The notes beneath the pieces are model-generated. The model was not told the DNA's origin, searched no databases, and saw only the letters and a program-made list of their open reading frames with translations. Of a stretch of 64,000 nt of DNA, positions 43,243-52,734 are shown piece by piece. Origin of the DNA: Chlamydiota bacterium (GTDB lineage Bacteria > Chlamydiota > Chlamydiia > Chlamydiales > Rhabdochlamydiaceae); assembly GCA_013287985.1 (NCBI GenBank), contig JABDCT010000001.1, forward strand, positions 1-64,000, given 5' to 3'. Each line of letters begins with the position of its first letter. The stretch's first letter is position 1. A program made the translations under genes and the position numbers.

Positions 43243-45105
43243 TTATTTGGCGCAGATGAGGATGCGGCAAGTGGCGCCGCGCACAATGCGCTCAGAAACA
43301 GTGCCGAGCGTAGTTTGCGGTCCTTTTTGATTTTTATCTGCACCAACTACGAGAAGATCGTAGGGTCCATCAGCAAGTAGCTGCAGAACGGCTTCATCGA
43401 TTTCTCGAGCGCGCAGCATGAGCGTATCGATTTCGACATTGATTTCGCGGGCGATAGCCTCAGCGCGCTGCAGAATCCCGTGCGCCGTTAAAACGCCTGA
43501 GGGGAAGGGCGCATCGAGCGGAATCGAATAGGGTATTTCGATGATATGGACGGCCATGAGGCGCGCGCCATGGAACTTGGCGATTTCGCACGCAAATTGG
43601 ATCATCTCGATCGAAGCATTGGTTTTAAGCGGCATCAGAATGTGCTTCACAGGGACGGGCTTGTATTCGGGGACCTTGATTTTCTCAATCGTCAGCTGTC
43701 CGGCCGGTGCGATGCGCTTTTTCCTGCGGTAGATCAAGTACATAGCCAGACCACCCGCCATCCAGAGCATCCCCAAATAGCGCCCCTCTTTCTTGGTGAT
43801 CACGACAAGCACCCACACCGCAAAAGTCGCAAAGGCACCGAGAACAGCGGTAAGTGGAATGGAATATTTCCCAAATGGAATGTTGAGCGGAGCGCGGAAA
43901 GGGCGCTTGAGATGAGGCTTCTTGATGCGGAGTGCAATCAGGGAGACGTGTGCAGAGAAAAAGGCGATCATCGCCCCGAAATTATAAAGGTCTGCTAAGA
44001 AGTGGAGAGTAGCGCGACTCCAGAGCAGAATCAGCGACGCCAACACTGCAAAAATCGCAAGAGCAATTACCGGAGTGCGGAATTTGGCACTGGTCCGTGA
44101 AAAAAAGCGCGGGAGCTGGTAGTACTCACCCATGTTAAATGAAAGGCGCGACGCACCGATAAGTCCTGCATTGCCTGCGACAAACAAGAGAGCCGCCGCC
44201 AATAGGCCGATCCAAGGGCGCAAGAATTCACTGCCAAAGGGAAGCCCTCTCACAATCCCCGCCAAAGGATCGTCGATATACGTCGTGGAAAGTTCTTGTG
44301 GCGTTACCGCAGAGAGCGCGACAAACGAGATCCCCAAGTACATCGCGATCAAGACGAACATCACCATGACAACGGCGCGCGGCAGCGTTTTGACCGGCTG
44401 CCTCGTCTCAGAACCGAGCTGGGCAATAGACTCGATGCCCGTATAGGCCACCATCGCCATCGCGGTTCCTTTCCAAAACTCCGCCCAGGTCGGAGACCAG
44501 GTATTATTGGGCACGTTGATGCGCATATGGCTTAAGACATCGCTTAAACTGAACTCACTAAAAAAACCGATGATGATGATGATCACTTGCGTGATCAGAG
44601 TCACCGCTGTGAGAAACAGACTGATGCGCGTCGAATGCTTCACTCCTAAAAGATTGAGAAGAAAAAGCAGGCCAATCAGTCCAATCGAAAAGCCGAGATG
44701 GATTGAAGTATCCTTAAACCCGGCAAACATGAAGGCCAAATAGGGGGCGATCGCAAAGATCGAGATGGCGATCGTGACAATATAATCGAGCAGGAGTCCC
44801 CATCCCGCAACAAACGAAATGAGGTCATTAAAGGCGTGGCGGGCAAAACTAGCTGATCCACCTGAATCTTTGAAAGCAGCCGTCATCTCTGCATAGGTCA
44901 GAGCGGTACAAATAAAAACGATGCCTGCCAAGCCAAGGGCAATCGGAGTCGCTCCAAGCGCAAATAAGGCTGTAATCCCCAATGCGTAATAGATCGACGA
45001 GCCGAGGTCCCCATACCCCACCGCAAAGAGATCGAATACGCCTAACTTGCGCTTCATCGCTCCCTTTTCTAATTGGGCGATATGACTACTTTGACGATCT
45101 GCCAT
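43243..45105 (-). CDS. APC-family amino acid permease with C-terminal universal stress domain
   Basis: A 620-residue permease. Residues about 20-465 give 12 membrane helices with the APC motif pattern (LGSSIYYALGITALFALGA; SGGSASFARHAFNDLISFVAG; YTGIESIAQLGSETRQPVKTLPRA). Residues about 485-620 are a universal stress protein domain (VKHILMPLKTNASIEMIQFA; GADKNQKGPQTTLGTVSERIV), which usually binds ATP and regulates such transporters. It would import amino acids. The start MADRQSS is used, but MKRKLGV 16 codons later is possible. A broken copy of its first codons is found near 46148. Confidence 0.9.
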   Translation of the reverse strand: MADRQSSHIAQLEKGAMKRKLGVFDLFAVGYGDLGSSIYYALGITALFALGATPIALGLAGIVFICTALTYAEMTAAFKDSGGSASFARHAFNDLISFVAGWGLLLDYIVTIAISIFAIAPYLAFMFAGFKDTSIHLGFSIGLIGLLFLLNLLGVKHSTRISLFLTAVTLITQVIIIIIGFFSEFSLSDVLSHMRINVPNNTWSPTWAEFWKGTAMAMVAYTGIESIAQLGSETRQPVKTLPRAVVMVMFVLIAMYLGISFVALSAVTPQELSTTYIDDPLAGIVRGLPFGSEFLRPWIGLLAAALLFVAGNAGLIGASRLSFNMGEYYQLPRFFSRTSAKFRTPVIALAIFAVLASLILLWSRATLHFLADLYNFGAMIAFFSAHVSLIALRIKKPHLKRPFRAPLNIPFGKYSIPLTAVLGAFATFAVWVLVVITKKEGRYLGMLWMAGGLAMYLIYRRKKRIAPAGQLTIEKIKVPEYKPVPVKHILMPLKTNASIEMIQFACEIAKFHGARLMAVHIIEIPYSIPLDAPFPSGVLTAHGILQRAEAIAREINVEIDTLMLRAREIDEAVLQLLADGPYDLLVVGADKNQKGPQTTLGTVSERIVRGATCRILICAK

Positions 45106-45233
45106 AAACTATTTTAAATAGCTCAAATCGCCCTTCCCTGCAAACTTAAATTTTATTTGTCCTCAGGCATAGGGCTCTTAAAAAGACAGACATAAAATTA
45201 GTGTTTTATTATAATATCTCGAATAGGTTTATA

Positions 45234-45971
45234 ATGGTTATTATTCGTTCAACAGATAATTACGACTGCTTTTCTTGCGGAAATAATGCTAGCAGCACAA
45301 AAGAGAATGCAACGACACCCTTGAGTGGTAATAAAAGTGATTTTTCAACCAAAAAAGAATTCATTAATTTTATCCTGCAAGATCAAGGTGCGCTAGCAGT
45401 TGTTTCTATAGCCGAAACCACACACGATCTAGATTTCACTGTAAGCGTTCTTCGCACAATCCATTTAATGCACCCTCTCTCAACAGCAGAGTATATTAAA
45501 AATTTAACGCCCTCTCTAAAAAGCCGTATCTTAACTCAAGCGCTTCTAGATGATGCACTTGAAGTAGCGGATCTTTTTTCCGAAAAATTAGACCCCAGTG
45601 TTTTATATTATTTTTGTCAAAAAGGAGACACTCAAGTTGTTGAATACCTTTTTAAACGGAAACTTGTCTCTTGGGCCTCTCAAGAAGTGCGTTTAGAAGC
45701 TTTACGCCAAGCCTTTTACTCGCAAGAGCAGAGAATGATTAAAGAAATCACTTACCGCCTATCTAAAAGTGATTTTTTGACTCCTAGCGTTACTGAAATA
45801 GCCTTTAAGACCTTAAAAGGCGTAGATGCAAAAGAAAATTTTACGCTGATTTTACGCATCGTCACAGCACTGAAAAATGAGAATCTTCCTACTCGCCTAA
45901 GCGCCATCACACAAGAGATGCCAAAAGAATTAAATCCCGTTCTGTGGGAAGAATTGATGATAGGGAGTTAA
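45234..45971 (+). CDS. ankyrin-like family protein, copy 1 of tandem set
   Basis: A 245-residue protein starting at MVIIRSTDNYDCF. It is a clear paralogue of the 46279 gene: shared SQEVRLEALRQAFYSQ, TEIAFKTLKG, RILTQAL and VLYYFCQKG. The helical repeat YYFCQKGDTQVVEYLFKRKL resembles a degenerate ankyrin unit. No signal peptide or membrane segment. The end of the gene is followed immediately by a remnant of a longer family member, so its C-terminus may be recombined. Probable host-interaction protein; function unknown. AT-rich. Confidence 0.65.
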   Translation: MVIIRSTDNYDCFSCGNNASSTKENATTPLSGNKSDFSTKKEFINFILQDQGALAVVSIAETTHDLDFTVSVLRTIHLMHPLSTAEYIKNLTPSLKSRILTQALLDDALEVADLFSEKLDPSVLYYFCQKGDTQVVEYLFKRKLVSWASQEVRLEALRQAFYSQEQRMIKEITYRLSKSDFLTPSVTEIAFKTLKGVDAKENFTLILRIVTALKNENLPTRLSAITQEMPKELNPVLWEELMIGS

Positions 45972-46071
45972 TTTCATTGCTTTCCTCAAAAACGCCCTAG
46001 TGACCTATATGAAAGACAAATTTCCTAGCCATGTAAATCGGAAGATAAACTTCGAACTCGAATGGGAGTAG
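45970..46071 (+). pseudogene. C-terminal remnant of a tandem-family gene
   Basis: A 33-codon open fragment directly after copy 1 translates to NFIAFLKNALVTYMKDKFP and SHVNRKINFELEWE, then a stop. It matches the C-terminus of the 47096 gene (NFIAFLKML and DKHPKHVNQQIYFEFEWE) with a few residues missing in the middle. It has no start and is out of frame with copy 1. It is the tail of a lost fourth member. Confidence 0.8.
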
Positions 46072-46090
46072 AAGAACCTATCTCACAAAA

Positions 46091-46160
46091 GAGTTTCAGT
46101 CGATTTTCTGGTTCTTTTGAGCCTATGTTCGATTTAAATTTTATTCTGACGATCCGCCAT
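46091..46160. repeat. duplication scar: palindrome-arm fragment and permease 5' fragment
   Basis: Bases about 46091-46135 resemble one arm of the long palindrome at 11377-11547 (shared GTCGATTTTC and GGTTCTTTTGAGCC). Bases about 46147-46160 are a copy of the first codons of the permease gene on the minus strand (reverse complement ATGGCGGATCGTC, encoding MADR), followed by the same AATAGCTCAAATCGC stretch that follows the true permease start near 45118. These are leftovers of a tandem duplication that carried a piece of the permease gene. Confidence 0.75.
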
Positions 46161-46278
46161 CCGTTATTTTAATAGCTCAAATCGCTCTTCCGCGCAAACT
46201 TAAAATTTTAGTTATTAGCCAATAAATGAACAGACACAAAACCAGTAGTTATATTATAATATTACAACAAGGTTTGTT

Positions 46279-47025
46279 ATGGGAATTATTAGATCAATAA
46301 CCAATTATGATTGTCTTTCGAGTGCAAGTAGTGCAAGTGACAAAAAAAAAGATGTCCGAGCACCTTCTTCTGGAAGCCAAGATAATTTCTTATCTAAACA
46401 GATAATTATCGGCAGTCTCTTTCAAGACTCCCTTGGTCACCTTTCTAAAGGTGTGCTGATGGGCGAAATCATACACGATCCCGATTTCGCCGTTGACGCC
46501 CTTCGCGCCTACCATTTGATGAATCCTCTTGAAGCCATTAAATTTATCAGCAGCTTCGATCCCTACTTGAAAAGGCGTATCTTAACGCAAGCCCTGCAAA
46601 ATGAAGCATTTGACGTAGCGAATCTCTTTTCAGAAAAACTAGCCCCAACCGTTTTATATTACTTCTGCCAAAAAGGGAAAACCGGGGTCATTGACTATCT
46701 CTTCAAAAAGAACCTTATCCTTTGGGACTCCCAAGAAGTGCGCTTAGAGGCTTTACGCCAAGCTTTTTATTCACAAGATTTGGCAACAATTCAAGAAATA
46801 TGTTGCCGTTTAGGCCAACCGTTTTTTTTAAATCCTGCCGTTACAGAAATAGCCTTCAAAACTTTAAAGGGCAAAGACGCAAAAAGAATTTTTACTATGA
46901 TTTTGCATGTCGTTTCAACTGTTAAAAATCAGAATCTTGAGACCCGTCTTGGTACTATCACACAAGAGATGCAAAGAGAATGGAATCCGACTTTGTGGGA
47001 TGAAATGAGCTTATTCCAAGAATAA
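46279..47025 (+). CDS. ankyrin-like family protein, copy 2 of tandem set
   Basis: A 248-residue paralogue of the 45234 gene, starting MGIIRSITNYDCL. The upstream 100 bp also resemble the region upstream of copy 1, including an AT-rich TTATAATAT box, so the promoter was duplicated with the gene. The N-terminal 40 residues are polar and variable (Ser, Lys, Asp), and the helical body is conserved (ILTQALQNEAFDVANLFSEK; YYFCQKGKTGVIDYLFKKNL). No known enzyme motif. Likely helical-repeat protein binding other proteins. Confidence 0.65.
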   Translation: MGIIRSITNYDCLSSASSASDKKKDVRAPSSGSQDNFLSKQIIIGSLFQDSLGHLSKGVLMGEIIHDPDFAVDALRAYHLMNPLEAIKFISSFDPYLKRRILTQALQNEAFDVANLFSEKLAPTVLYYFCQKGKTGVIDYLFKKNLILWDSQEVRLEALRQAFYSQDLATIQEICCRLGQPFFLNPAVTEIAFKTLKGKDAKRIFTMILHVVSTVKNQNLETRLGTITQEMQREWNPTLWDEMSLFQE

Positions 47026-47095
47026 TAAAACATTGAAAACAAGTTCGATATATATTAAAATTGTCACTATCCATAATCATTTAAAGGAAAATAAT

Positions 47096-47845
47096 ATGAC
47101 TACAAACATCCTTACAGTTTCGCATAAACAACACTTTGATACACGCTTCTCAGTCTTTGACGAGCGCGCGACACAAGAACAGCGTAAACTCGGCGATTGC
47201 AGAGGGAGTGAAGAGAAATACCAAGCTCTCTATCAGCTAAAGGCTAATAACGACCAAACGGAAGCTTTCGTTCATAAAGTATGCGGACTCATCGAACAGG
47301 ATCCTGCATTTGGCTTTGATGCATTAATGGAGACACCTGCTCTTAAAGAACGGATCATTGAAAGGCTCTCTCCATCAACCCGCGCAAAGATTTTATGCGG
47401 CTGTTTTTGGCACAATTATTATCCTCTTGCTTCTATTTTAAAATCATATCCTTTAACGCCAGATACCCCTTTTGCAAGGCAATTAGGGCCTCAAGGGGAC
47501 TTTACAGCCATTAAATGGCTCTTCGATAATAACTTAATAGATTGGAATAATCTTGGAATGCGCATCGGAACACTTTTCAATGCCTTATATTCTGAAAACA
47601 TGGAACTTATTCAGTATATCGTCGATCGCACACCTGTTGAAGATTTTAAGATTAATGGAGAAACAATAATAGAGTTGGCATTTACAGGAATGAATTCCCG
47701 AAAAGCAGGAGTCAACTTCATTGCATTTCTCAAAATGCTCAGTCAAAAAACGGGCAAACCCTATACAGAATTAGTGGCCTACGTGAAAGATAAACATCCT
47801 AAACACGTAAATCAGCAGATTTACTTTGAATTCGAATGGGAATAA
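47096..47845 (+). CDS. ankyrin-like family protein, copy 3 (divergent, full-length tail)
   Basis: A 249-residue protein starting at MTTNILTVSHKQHF, with AAAGGAAA upstream. Its layout follows the other two copies but diverges strongly: GDFTAIKWLFDNNLIDWNN aligns with GDTQVVEYLFKRKLVSWAS, and ELAFTGMNSRKAGVNF with EIAFKTLKG-DAK. It keeps a C-terminal tail (YVKDKHPKHVNQQIYFEFEWE) that copies 1 and 2 lack and that survives as a pseudogene fragment at 45970. It probably represents an older form of the family. Confidence 0.65.
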   Translation: MTTNILTVSHKQHFDTRFSVFDERATQEQRKLGDCRGSEEKYQALYQLKANNDQTEAFVHKVCGLIEQDPAFGFDALMETPALKERIIERLSPSTRAKILCGCFWHNYYPLASILKSYPLTPDTPFARQLGPQGDFTAIKWLFDNNLIDWNNLGMRIGTLFNALYSENMELIQYIVDRTPVEDFKINGETIIELAFTGMNSRKAGVNFIAFLKMLSQKTGKPYTELVAYVKDKHPKHVNQQIYFEFEWE

Positions 47846-47849
47846 GAAC

Positions 47850-48014
47850 TTACTTCTTCCGAGGTTGCTTGTAGAGTTCGCACTCTTTGTTCAAACACAC
47901 TTTCTGACTATGCGGGTATCCAAGCCCGCAGCTTTTGCACTTCCATAGCTCGCTTGAGAGTAGCGGCTGTGTCAAAAATAGAAGCCCTACTAGGGTCAGC
48001 ACCATTTTATGCAT
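47850..48014 (-). CDS. small exported cysteine-rich protein
   Basis: A 54-residue protein starting MHKMVLTLVGLL, whose ATG lies in the ispH 3' end (AGAGG upstream). A signal peptide (about 1-20, ending LLSSEL) is followed by CKSCGLGYPHSQKVCLNKEC, a four-Cys zinc-ribbon-like unit, and a basic end. It is probably an exported or periplasmic metal-binding protein of unknown role, translated with ispH. Confidence 0.6.
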   Translation of the reverse strand: MHKMVLTLVGLLFLTQPLLSSELWKCKSCGLGYPHSQKVCLNKECELYKQPRKK

Positions 48015-48939
48015 ACGCCTCTTGCACCTGTTTGGGAAGTTGAAAAACGACATTTTCTTCTGTGTAGATGACTTCTTCTACACTAGTCACGCCAAGAGCT
48101 TTTAGCCGCTCGATACAGCGCTCCACAATCGTCTCGGGGGTTGAGGCCCCGGCTGTAAGACCGATCACTCGCACATTGTTTAACCAGAATGGATTGATCT
48201 CCTCTGCGCTATTGATGAGATAGGCGGGTATCCCGCGCTTTTCTGCGACTTCGCGCAGGCGATTGGAATTAGAACTCGTCTTATCCCCTATCACAAGGAC
48301 GAGCTGCGTCTCTTCAGCAATGGAACGAAGAGCGAGCTGGCGATTAGTTGTCGCATAGCAGATCGACGAGCTGGGAAGGGTTTCGATATGCGGGTATTTT
48401 TTTAGAAGAGCTTCGGTAATCTCTTTAACGTCGTCGAGGCTTAAGGTCGTTTGCGTGGTATAAAAGAGGGGCTGATCGGGAGGAAAAAAGAGCTTTTCGA
48501 CGTCGCTTGTATTTTCGACAATCGTTGTGGCTTCCGGGGCTTCCCCTGCCGTTCCGATGATTTCGACGTGATTGCGATGGCCGATGAGGATGATGCGATA
48601 GCCTTTCTGCGCATAGCGTTTAACGGCGGAGTGGACTTTCGTCACAAGGCCGCAGGTGGCATCGATTTCAAAGAGGTTGCGGGTTTGAGCTTGGGTGCGA
48701 ACTGCCGGTGAAACACCATGGGCGGAATAGATCAGCTTTGCACCGATCGGCACCTCATCGATCTCCTCGATGAAAATCGCGCCCTTACTTTTCAGGTCAT
48801 CGACGACGTGGCGATTATGCACGATCTCATGCTTCACATAGATCGGTGCGCCCCACAGTTCTAGGGCTTTTTCGACACATTCAATCGCTCGTACTACGCC
48901 TGCACAAAATCCGCGCGGCTTAGAAAGTAATAATTTCAC
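48007..48939 (-). CDS. ispH: 4-hydroxy-3-methylbut-2-enyl diphosphate reductase
   Basis: A 310-residue IspH (LytB), the last enzyme of the non-mevalonate isoprenoid pathway, giving IPP and DMAPP. The three Fe-S ligands are visible: Cys12 (KPRGFCAGVVRAIE), the Cys of DATCGLVTKVH and the Cys of SSICYATTNRQ. The conserved HGVS and EIVHNRHVV motifs are also present. The start codon is GTG (MKLLLSKPRG). Upstream a TAAAAT box ends 6 nt before it, and no ribosome site is clear. Confidence 0.95.
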   Translation of the reverse strand: MKLLLSKPRGFCAGVVRAIECVEKALELWGAPIYVKHEIVHNRHVVDDLKSKGAIFIEEIDEVPIGAKLIYSAHGVSPAVRTQAQTRNLFEIDATCGLVTKVHSAVKRYAQKGYRIILIGHRNHVEIIGTAGEAPEATTIVENTSDVEKLFFPPDQPLFYTTQTTLSLDDVKEITEALLKKYPHIETLPSSSICYATTNRQLALRSIAEETQLVLVIGDKTSSNSNRLREVAEKRGIPAYLINSAEEINPFWLNNVRVIGLTAGASTPETIVERCIERLKALGVTSVEEVIYTEENVVFQLPKQVQEAYA

Positions 48940-48964
48940 CCCTTTATTTTACTAAACAACTCTT

Positions 48965-50662
48965 TTAAAGTACATCTGCGACACAGCGGAACCCATAAGT
49001 TCCATTCATAATGCCTGGGTTATTGCGGTGGCGGTGGGCGCAGCGTAAGTCCTCTTTTAGGCTCTTCCAGCAGCCGCCGCGTAGGACGCGGTAGACCCCT
49101 TGAGGCGGCCCTTTTGGGTTGTCGGGCTCTTGGATGGAGGTCTCGTAGTAGTTATACCCATACCAGTCTTGACACCACTCATAGACGTTGCCCGCCATAT
49201 CGAATAGGCCATACTCATTGGGGGGATAGCTCATAACCGCTGTCGTGTCGGAACTAAAAAAGTTGGCTTGGGTGCGTTCGATCGATGAACCGGTGGGGTA
49301 TTGAGCCCCCTCGCTGCCACCAAGAGCTGCGATCTCCCACTCTGCCTCTGTAGGAAGGCGCTTGCCGACCCATGATGCATAGGCAAGAGCGCCGTAATAG
49401 GTCACTCCGACCACGGGATGCTTGGAGTAGCCCGATTCTATGGTGAGTCTGCCGCCGTGGCGTTTGATGCGGGAATCGCGCAGGCGGATGATGTCGTTGT
49501 TGTTGAAATCCTTTTCTCCCCCCATCGCTTCTAAAAAGCGCACAAACTGCTCGTTCGTCACAGGATGGATGTCGATCGCAAAAGAGCTGAGCTGGATCGC
49601 ATGGCGGGGCATCTCGTCGCGCGCGCCATTTAAGCTGCCGCGTAGGAAGCCGCCCCCTTCGACAACAATCATTTCAGTGAGCAGGGGCTCGAGTTCTTTG
49701 ACCTCAGAATCTTTAGGAGTATATTTGCCGATCGTGGTGTCTGTCTGGAAGATGGCGCCCGGATCGGGGTCATATTCAGGCCGCGCGATCTTCTGTGGCT
49801 TGAGTTGCGGTTTTGGGCTTTGTGTGCGCACGAGACCAAAGAGAGGAAGAAGTTCAAGCGGACGCTTTTCCGGATCGTGCTGCAAGCAGGGGCGTAAAAT
49901 GCCCTCCCACTCGGCAGGCAGATCGAATGCGCCTTCTGGGTAGTGGCCTGTAAGAAGATAGTTCAAGAGCACGCCAAACGCATAGGTGTCTGCACGCGCA
50001 TCAACTGGATGGTCGACAAGTCCCTTCTGCTCGGGTGCGAGGAAGGCGTAGGACTGCAGAATGCTCTCGCTCAGCATGCCGATATGGCCTGCGCGCTGAA
50101 CCATCTGCTCCCATAGGCGCTGGTAGGTGTGCGTCACAAGCGCGATCTGATGGACGAGCGAAGTATAACCGAGTTCAGTGAGCATGGCGCGCATCTGCCC
50201 CTCTTCTTCGCACAAGTAGATCGTGCTGGCATTGATGCCGAGGTGCTTCAAGGGCTGTCCTTCTAGCTCTTTGCTATGGGAATAATCGAGAGCCGAGGCG
50301 AGTTGACGGCCAATTGTAAACACCTGATCAGGGGTCAGTGGAGCGCGTACATCGAGGTAGTCTTTTAGGGTCAATCCCGGGATATGATCGAGCACGAGGA
50401 AATAGCGCTTGCCGTCGCTGGAGGCGCTCTGGATCTTCGCGATATGCGGATGGTCGATCGACGAGAGCAGAGTTGCCAGGTGAGTAAACCGCTGGATAAG
50501 CTCTTCCTCTTCGCCGATCTCTTCAGGCAGAAGCTGGAGGAGAACGCGTCTGTTTAAATACTGGTGCCGGGCGAGATAGGAGGTGCCGATGAGCCCCTCG
50601 CCGAGGGTTTCGATGATCTCGTAATCGCCGAGAGTGCGCTGCGTGTCTTTCACACCTTTCAT
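48965..50662 (-). CDS. degenerate protein kinase fused to an FGE-sulfatase-like domain (Pkn1-like)
   Basis: A 565-residue protein with the architecture of chlamydial Pkn1. Residues about 12-285 have a kinase fold: G-loop LGEGLIGTSYLAR, helix C and IPGLTLKDYLD. The catalytic residues are missing: Lys of the VAIK motif is Q43 (VLLQLLP), the HRDxKPxN loop reads HLGINASTIYL (Asp to Gly, Lys to Asn, Asn to Thr) and DFG reads ELG. It should be a pseudokinase. Residues about 345-565 are an FGE-sulfatase domain (GFLRGSLNGARDEMPRH, VGKRLPTEAEWEIAA, NVYEWCQDWYG, RVLRGGCWKS), but without the Cys pair of true FGE. Start MKGVKDTQ chosen from AGGAG upstream. Confidence 0.8.
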   Translation of the reverse strand: MKGVKDTQRTLGDYEIIETLGEGLIGTSYLARHQYLNRRVLLQLLPEEIGEEEELIQRFTHLATLLSSIDHPHIAKIQSASSDGKRYFLVLDHIPGLTLKDYLDVRAPLTPDQVFTIGRQLASALDYSHSKELEGQPLKHLGINASTIYLCEEEGQMRAMLTELGYTSLVHQIALVTHTYQRLWEQMVQRAGHIGMLSESILQSYAFLAPEQKGLVDHPVDARADTYAFGVLLNYLLTGHYPEGAFDLPAEWEGILRPCLQHDPEKRPLELLPLFGLVRTQSPKPQLKPQKIARPEYDPDPGAIFQTDTTIGKYTPKDSEVKELEPLLTEMIVVEGGGFLRGSLNGARDEMPRHAIQLSSFAIDIHPVTNEQFVRFLEAMGGEKDFNNNDIIRLRDSRIKRHGGRLTIESGYSKHPVVGVTYYGALAYASWVGKRLPTEAEWEIAALGGSEGAQYPTGSSIERTQANFFSSDTTAVMSYPPNEYGLFDMAGNVYEWCQDWYGYNYYETSIQEPDNPKGPPQGVYRVLRGGCWKSLKEDLRCAHRHRNNPGIMNGTYGFRCVADVL

Positions 50663-50676
50663 ACTTTTCGTTACTC

Positions 50677-52734
50677 CTACAAATTGTGGATCGCCTGCAA
50701 AATCGCCTCTTTCCCCGTCACAGGCTTTTCGCACTGGATGCCGCGGCAGACATATAGAGCCGTCTCGCCCTCTACGGGGAGCTGCTCACTGCAAAACGGC
50801 AGCAGCTGGTCGATAAGAGGATCGCCTTTTTCTTTCCAAACGATGGTCGCATGGGGATTAAACTGCTGGAAAAGCGCCTCATTAATCTCTTTTTTTAGCG
50901 CGCCCGCATCATTTAATGCTACGACAACAAGCGGCGCCTTCTCATTTAAATAGTGCTGCAGGGCGAGCAGATGATAGCATGCCCCCGGGGCAAATGCCTC
51001 AATAAATTGGCGCACTGCCTTTAAAATATCTTCGCCAGCCTTGAGATACTTCTCTTGCTGGGTAAGCTGGTAGAGGCGGATCAGGTTCTCTGCGTGTACG
51101 GCGTTGCCGGAAGGCTCAGCGCCATCGTAAAAGTCGCATTTGCGCATCAAAAGATGGGGATCTTCGCGGCTCTGGTAAAAAGCACCCTCTGGCGATTTTA
51201 ATGTGCGCTCAGCCTCATCGGCCAGTTCAATCGCCCACTTCAAAAACGCACTGCCGGCACCCGTCTCGAATAGTGTGATGAGAGCGCGGATCAAAAAGGC
51301 GTAGTCTTCAAGTCCAGCAAAAAAGCGCGCCTCTCCATCGCGGTAGCGGTGCATCAGCACTCCCTGCTGCACCAGCTTCTCTTTAATGAACTGTGCGGCT
51401 TTTAGCGCAGCGTCGCGATAGCGATCGTCGCTTAATACAGCCCCTGCTTTTGCTAAAGCCTGAATCATCAGGCCGTTCCAGCCGGTGATAACTTTGTCAT
51501 CTTTAAAGGGAGGCGTACGCTCTGAGCGTTTTTTAAACAGCACTTCGCGCGCATGCTGCAATTTCTCGTCGAGCTGTTCAGGTTTAAGTTTTAACGTCTC
51601 GGCAAACAGGGTGCGATCGATGTCGACGTGCAGGATGCTGCGCCCTTCGAAGTTACCCTCCCAGGTCACCCCATAATAGCGGCAGAAGAGCTCCGACTCC
51701 TCGGGAGGCAAAAATCCTTCGATCTGTCCGCGCGTCCATGTGTAATAGGAGCCTTCAACGCCATCCGAATCGGCGTCCTGAGCGGAAAAGAATCCCCCTT
51801 CCTGCCCCACCATCTCGCGCAGAACATAGTCGCAGCAAGCGCGCGTGATCGCAGCAAAGTTGGCTTTCTTGGTGAATTGATACGCGTTTAAATAGGTCTC
51901 GGCCAGAAGAGCGTTGTCGTAGAGCATCTTCTCAAAGTGCGGGATCTGCCAGCGCTCGTCGATCGCATAACGCGCAAATCCCCCGCCCAGATGGTCGTAG
52001 ATCCCTCCACGGGCCATCATCTCGAGCGTGAGATCGACATAAAAGAGCGCGCGGCTATCGCTATGGGCTTTTGAATATTGCAAAAGAAGCGCGGCTTGAT
52101 AGCTGAGTGGAAATTTGGGCTCTCCCTTGATTCCGCCAAATACAGGATCAGCCAGATCGAAGATCGTCTGGATCGCATCCTCGAGCAGCTGCTCGTCGGG
52201 AAGATCCTCTCCGCTCGTCTTGGCTGCCTTGGCGAAGAGTTCGACAATCTTATCTGCCTGGGCAATCAGGTGGGCGCGGTCATCGCTCTTCCAGAGCATG
52301 CTGATCTGCTGGATGAATTGATCGACGCCGATCAGCCCCTTACGGGTCTTAGGAGGCAGGTATGTCACCGCAAAAAAAGGCTTCAAATCGGGCGTCAGCA
52401 CCACATTGAGCGGCCAACCGCCGGGTGCAGACATGAGGGCTTGGGCAAATTCCATGTAGATGCTGTCGACCTCGGGATGCTCCTCGCGATCGACCTTGAT
52501 ATTGACAAACGCCTCATTGAGAAGCGCGGCAATCTCGGGATTTTCGAAAGACTCGGTCTCCATGACGTGGCACCAGTGACAGGTCGCATAGCCAATGGAG
52601 AGAAAGATAGGCTTGTCTTCTTTACGCGCGCGCTCAAATGCTTCCTCACCCCAGGGATACCAGTCAACAGGATTGTGGGCATGCTGGATTAGATAGGGTG
52701 ATTTTTCATTGATGAGCCGGTTCGTGAAGCTCAT
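50677..52734 (-). CDS. DUF255 protein (YyaL-like, thioredoxin-like plus alpha-barrel)
   Basis: A 685-residue protein of the DUF255/SSP411 family. The N-terminal thioredoxin-like domain begins with the family motif [19 protein letters not shown] and carries C52-HW-C55 ([14 protein letters not shown]) followed by [14 protein letters not shown]-type blocks. The C-terminal 500 residues are helical, like the alpha/alpha barrels of N-acylglucosamine 2-epimerase-type enzymes ([16 protein letters not shown]). The function is not established in the family. It sits upstream of the kinase-like gene, and its ATG overlaps the rodZ stop, so the three genes form one unit. Confidence 0.9.
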   Translation of the reverse strand: MSFTNRLINEKSPYLIQHAHNPVDWYPWGEEAFERARKEDKPIFLSIGYATCHWCHVMETESFENPEIAALLNEAFVNIKVDREEHPEVDSIYMEFAQALMSAPGGWPLNVVLTPDLKPFFAVTYLPPKTRKGLIGVDQFIQQISMLWKSDDRAHLIAQADKIVELFAKAAKTSGEDLPDEQLLEDAIQTIFDLADPVFGGIKGEPKFPLSYQAALLLQYSKAHSDSRALFYVDLTLEMMARGGIYDHLGGGFARYAIDERWQIPHFEKMLYDNALLAETYLNAYQFTKKANFAAITRACCDYVLREMVGQEGGFFSAQDADSDGVEGSYYTWTRGQIEGFLPPEESELFCRYYGVTWEGNFEGRSILHVDIDRTLFAETLKLKPEQLDEKLQHAREVLFKKRSERTPPFKDDKVITGWNGLMIQALAKAGAVLSDDRYRDAALKAAQFIKEKLVQQGVLMHRYRDGEARFFAGLEDYAFLIRALITLFETGAGSAFLKWAIELADEAERTLKSPEGAFYQSREDPHLLMRKCDFYDGAEPSGNAVHAENLIRLYQLTQQEKYLKAGEDILKAVRQFIEAFAPGACYHLLALQHYLNEKAPLVVVALNDAGALKKEINEALFQQFNPHATIVWKEKGDPLIDQLLPFCSEQLPVEGETALYVCRGIQCEKPVTGKEAILQAIHNL

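Noticed and set aside
43546-43998. 150-codon plus-strand frame over the permease gene
   Set aside because: Antisense to the permease USP domain; its composition follows the opposite strand's codons.
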